From the NCBI GenBank assembly GCA_046542305.1, contig JBKHBQ010000019.1, positions 1-25,581 on the forward strand: DNA of 25,581 nucleotides, given 5' to 3'. How positions within the stretch are numbered: the first letter of the stretch is position 1; each line of letters begins with the position of its first letter. This document shows positions 22,917-25,581 of the stretch, one piece after another. A model generated the notes under the pieces. It was not told the origin of the DNA, made no database searches, and saw nothing but the letters and a program-made list of their open reading frames with translations. The position numbers and the translations under genes are program-made. Source of the stretch: JBKHBQ01 sp046542305 (GTDB lineage Bacteria; Bacteroidota; Bacteroidia; Bacteroidales; 4484-276).

Positions 22917-23870
22917 TTACGGATTGACAATTACAGCTTTCAGAAATCCTTCGGGGCGCTCGTGCAACATTTGGAAAGCCTTTCCGATGTCCTCAAGGTT
23001 GAATTGATGTGAAATCAGCTCATGGGGGCGCAGGATTCCTTCTTTGGTTTTTTCCACGGCCATTTTAAGGCCGTCGGTGTATTTCTGCGGATCGCGTTCG
23101 TGGGCGTTGATTACGTCGATACCCTTCCAGTTCCACGATTGCAGGTTGATACTTCTCGGCCCGTCCTGGTGGAAGCCGGCAATGATCATCCTTCCACGCT
23201 CGGCAATAATTGCAGTGGCCAGGTCGATCGCCATTTGTGCGCCGGTAGCTTCCACTACCCGCATAATGCCATTGTCGAACAACCTTCCTATCTGGCCGGC
23301 AGTTTCGTTCACACCCACAAATTTCACCAGCTCGTCGGCGCCCGATCTTCCTGCATTAACCAGTGAGGAATTGCGGCGGGATACGGCAATTACTTTTGCG
23401 CCGGTACTTTTGATGAGCTGAATGAGCAGGCATCCGATGTAACCTGTGCCGATCACTACCACCGTATGCCCGGGCTGAATGTCGGATCTGTTGAAGATGT
23501 TCACGGCACATCCGGCAGGTTCACCGGGAAAAGGCCGTCCTTCGAATTCATCAGGCAGCTTTACCACATTGCCTGCCGGGGCTTTATCGTATTCAGCATA
23601 GGCATGGTAGGAAATCAGAGCCACTTTATCGCCGGTTGTAAAATCCTTTACGGCGGCACCTGTTTTGGCTACCGTTCCATAACCTTCATGTCCGGGTGCG
23701 CCGGGTTCCATCGGGTATTCAAACCATTCCCGTCCTTCCCACACCGGTAGATTGGATACACACAGTCCACACCCGTCGAGTTTCACCAGTACTTCATCGG
23801 CGTTGGGTTCCGGTACCGGAACATCCGCGACTTCGATCTGACCGGGTGATTGAATAATTGCTGCTTTCAT
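22917..23870 (-). CDS. Zinc-type medium-chain alcohol/polyol dehydrogenase
   Basis: A 317-aa medium-chain dehydrogenase/reductase. The GroES-like N-domain carries DGCGLCVSNLPVWEG, with Cys37, then APGHEGYG with His61 and Glu62, and GEPAGCAVNIF with Glu117, which could be the third catalytic-zinc ligand or its neighbour. The Rossmann motif is VVVIGTGYIGCLLIQ (137-151). The four-cysteine structural-zinc lobe of classical enzymes is absent: the stretch after GDKVALISYHAYAEYD runs straight into VVKLPDE. It should oxidise or reduce a polyol or keto-sugar with NAD(P). Other MDR groups (BchC, threonine dehydrogenase-like) are possible. The ATG at 23870 is chosen; a TTG three codons earlier overlaps the stop of the upstream gene. 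It lies 5 bases after the fusion gene. Confidence 0.9.
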   Translation of the reverse strand: MKAAIIQSPGQIEVADVPVPEPNADEVLVKLDGCGLCVSNLPVWEGREWFEYPMEPGAPGHEGYGTVAKTGAAVKDFTTGDKVALISYHAYAEYDKAPAGNVVKLPDEFEGRPFPGEPAGCAVNIFNRSDIQPGHTVVVIGTGYIGCLLIQLIKSTGAKVIAVSRRNSSLVNAGRSGADELVKFVGVNETAGQIGRLFDNGIMRVVEATGAQMAIDLATAIIAERGRMIIAGFHQDGPRSINLQSWNWKGIDVINAHERDPQKYTDGLKMAVEKTKEGILRPHELISHQFNLEDIGKAFQMLHERPEGFLKAVIVNP

Positions 23871-23875
23871 ATATT

Positions 23876-25581
23876 TCAAATTGAAATGATTTCAGCTCCT
23901 GCTTTGTTAGGTTTCACTTCCGGCAATCCGGGGTGGTTTTCCCTGAGCCATTGCAAAAGCCGGCGGACACCCTGGCGGTAGCCGGTCTGGGGAATCCAGC
24001 CGGTCATCCGTTTCAGCTTGGAGGTATCGGTGACGTAGTATTTCTGATCACCTTTTCTCCAATCGTTGAAATCGACGGAAATTTCATGTTGTTCAAGCTC
24101 TTCGAGGTATTTAATCAACTCAAGCAAACTCACGGAATTTTCAGTTCCTCCTCCGATATTAAAGGCTTCCCCTTTAAGGGAATCGATGTTTTTCCAGGAA
24201 AGCATGAATGCATTGATGAGATCTTCCACATAGAGGATGTCGCGTACCTGCATGCCATCACCATAGAGGTTGATTTTTTTGCCTTTCAGTGAATTGATCA
24301 TAAAATGCGCCACCCATCCCTGGTCTTCGTTGCCAAACTGATGGGGTCCGTAAATGCAGCTCATGCGGAATACCACGTTTCTCATCCCGAACGATCTGGC
24401 ATAATCGATCACATACTGATCGGCCGAGCCCTTGGAACTGCCATAGGGACTGTGAAAATCGAGGCGGCGCTTTTCGCTGATGCCCAGCTTGTTAATATTT
24501 TCATCATCCGGCAGATAGCGGCTTTTGTTTTTTTGCAGTGCGATGTCGGATAAGTCTCCATACACTTTATTTGTCGATGTAAAGATGAGCGAAGGCCGGT
24601 GCGATGATTTCCTGATGGTTTCCAGCAGGTTCATGGTACCGTTTACGTTGACGTCGTAGTCGAATGCGGGTTTTTCGAGGCTGGTGGTCACGGCCACCTG
24701 AGCAGCAAGATGAAATATATGCGATGCGCCCTTCACGGCCTCTTTAACAGCGAGTACATCACGCACATCGGCAATTCTTACCTGAAGGTGATCGCTGTAA
24801 TTTTCTCTAAGCCAATCCAGGTTATGTTTCACATTATGACGGGAGAGGTTGTCGAAGATCATTACCTTAAATCCCCTGTCCATCAAGTAGCTTGCTACAT
24901 TGGTGCCTATAAAACCCGCTCCGCCGGTGATAAGGACATATTTGCCGGTATGATCCTTTTGGTGATTATCCGAAATCATCCACCTGTTTTCGATGACATT
25001 CTTCACGCCGCCATTCTGCCAAAGCCTGTACAGCAATTTTTTGTTTCCCTGTTCGGTTAACAGTCCGAAATGGTATTCGCGTTCATCGCTGTAAGGTCCG
25101 TCCACTGTTGAATATTTCATCGGAAGGTCAGTCAGGGAATACCAGTAAACCCTGTCGACTACCGCATTAAGGCTGCGCAAAAAACTTTCCACCTGTTTGC
25201 GCTCGTCGTATCGCCAGGTAGAATAGCCGGTTTCGGTGATCCACAGTTCCTTCTCCAGGCCTGATTCCTTTAGTACGTTTTTTACTTCCGAAATATAAAC
25301 ATCCCAGCCGCGCCAGTATACTTCGAACACCTTGGGAAAACCATGAATTCCCACCACATCGATAAATTCGAGCAGGTTTTTGCCGGCCATAATTTTCAGC
25401 CATTGCGGATCGATGGGGCTCATGCCGCCAAGGACGGTTTTTTTGCCGAGCTGTTTGGCCCAATAGGATGCCATTCGGATCATTTTCACGAAAATATCCC
25501 AGCTGCGATCGAGCATATAGTCGTACTCACTGAGATTATTAGGCTCATTCCAAAGTTCCACCGTATCGAAATGCCGGCCAT
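23876..25581 (-). CDS. Glycosidase-like/CDP-paratose-2-epimerase-like fusion, 5-prime cut
   Basis: The frame enters at the right edge (567 complete codons visible) and has no stop inside, so the two domains form one protein. Numbering from the Val of VELWNEPNN: residues 1 to about 190 resemble the C-terminal part of a clan GH-A TIM barrel (GH39/GH5-like), with NEP acid/base candidate Glu6, GIHGFP (71-76) and WITETGYSTW with nucleophile candidate Glu110. About 207-550 is an extended SDR: GGAGFIG (213-219), IFDNLSRHNVKHNLDWLRE, FTSTNKVYGD, HSPYGSSKGSADQY (Tyr373, Lys377), FRMSCIYGPHQFGNEDQGW and YGDGMQVRDILYVEDL. These closely match CDP-paratose/tyvelose 2-epimerase-type enzymes. It therefore probably joins recognition or cleavage of a glycoside with sugar epimerisation. 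The N-terminus, including any signal peptide, lies outside. It is the first visible gene of the operon. Confidence 0.88.
   Translation of the reverse strand, partial: GRHFDTVELWNEPNNLSEYDYMLDRSWDIFVKMIRMASYWAKQLGKKTVLGGMSPIDPQWLKIMAGKNLLEFIDVVGIHGFPKVFEVYWRGWDVYISEVKNVLKESGLEKELWITETGYSTWRYDERKQVESFLRSLNAVVDRVYWYSLTDLPMKYSTVDGPYSDEREYHFGLLTEQGNKKLLYRLWQNGGVKNVIENRWMISDNHQKDHTGKYVLITGGAGFIGTNVASYLMDRGFKVMIFDNLSRHNVKHNLDWLRENYSDHLQVRIADVRDVLAVKEAVKGASHIFHLAAQVAVTTSLEKPAFDYDVNVNGTMNLLETIRKSSHRPSLIFTSTNKVYGDLSDIALQKNKSRYLPDDENINKLGISEKRRLDFHSPYGSSKGSADQYVIDYARSFGMRNVVFRMSCIYGPHQFGNEDQGWVAHFMINSLKGKKINLYGDGMQVRDILYVEDLINAFMLSWKNIDSLKGEAFNIGGGTENSVSLLELIKYLEELEQHEISVDFNDWRKGDQKYYVTDTSKLKRMTGWIPQTGYRQGVRRLLQWLRENHPGLPEVKPNKAGAEIISI

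Overview
The window looks like chromosomal DNA of a free-living or environmental member of the Bacteroidota. The evidence is a TonB-dependent receptor with an N-terminal carboxypeptidase-regulatory-like domain, a secreted beta-barrel protein, a Pif1-type helicase with a RecQ-like tail, and several perfect copies of the Bacteroidota -7 promoter box TAnnTTTG just upstream of genes. No rRNA, tRNA, insertion sequence, phage gene or CRISPR array is visible. Several reading frames that look longer begin at TTG; in each case I prefer an internal ATG.

Left part (1-9305), mostly single genes on both strands: a kynureninase cut by the left edge (-), an SGNH hydrolase (-), an erythromycin-esterase-family protein (+), an uncharacterised 385-aa protein (-) preceded by a possible 28-codon micro-ORF, protein-L-isoaspartate methyltransferase (-), a secreted beta-barrel protein (+), a saccharopine-dehydrogenase-family oxidoreductase (-) and a non-hydrolysing UDP-GlcNAc 2-epimerase (-). 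Two spacers exceed 300 bases. One (7783-8153) holds a promoter-like box and hairpins. The other (9306-9714) holds a striking array of twelve 16-bp tandem repeats.

Middle part (9715-16592), all on +: the helicase, a small histidine-rich membrane protein followed by a TonB-dependent receptor with a Cys-rich plug (probably one metal or cofactor uptake unit, with TTAG/CTAA dyads upstream), an Fe-S adenylyl-sulfate reductase (cysH) and a UPF0316-type membrane protein.

Right part (25581 down to 16596), one tightly packed minus-strand operon: a glycosidase-like domain fused to a CDP-paratose-2-epimerase-like SDR (cut by the right edge), a zinc-type dehydrogenase, a Gfo/Idh/MocA oxidoreductase, a GT4 glycosyltransferase, three related CgeB-type glycosyltransferases and a CmoB-like methyltransferase. 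Genes overlap by 4 bases or lie 5-38 bases apart. Together they look like a pathway that makes or remodels a sugar, builds an oligosaccharide or glycoside, and methylates it. Its product cannot be named from sequence. This operon, and the fusion protein in it, is the best candidate for an undescribed system.
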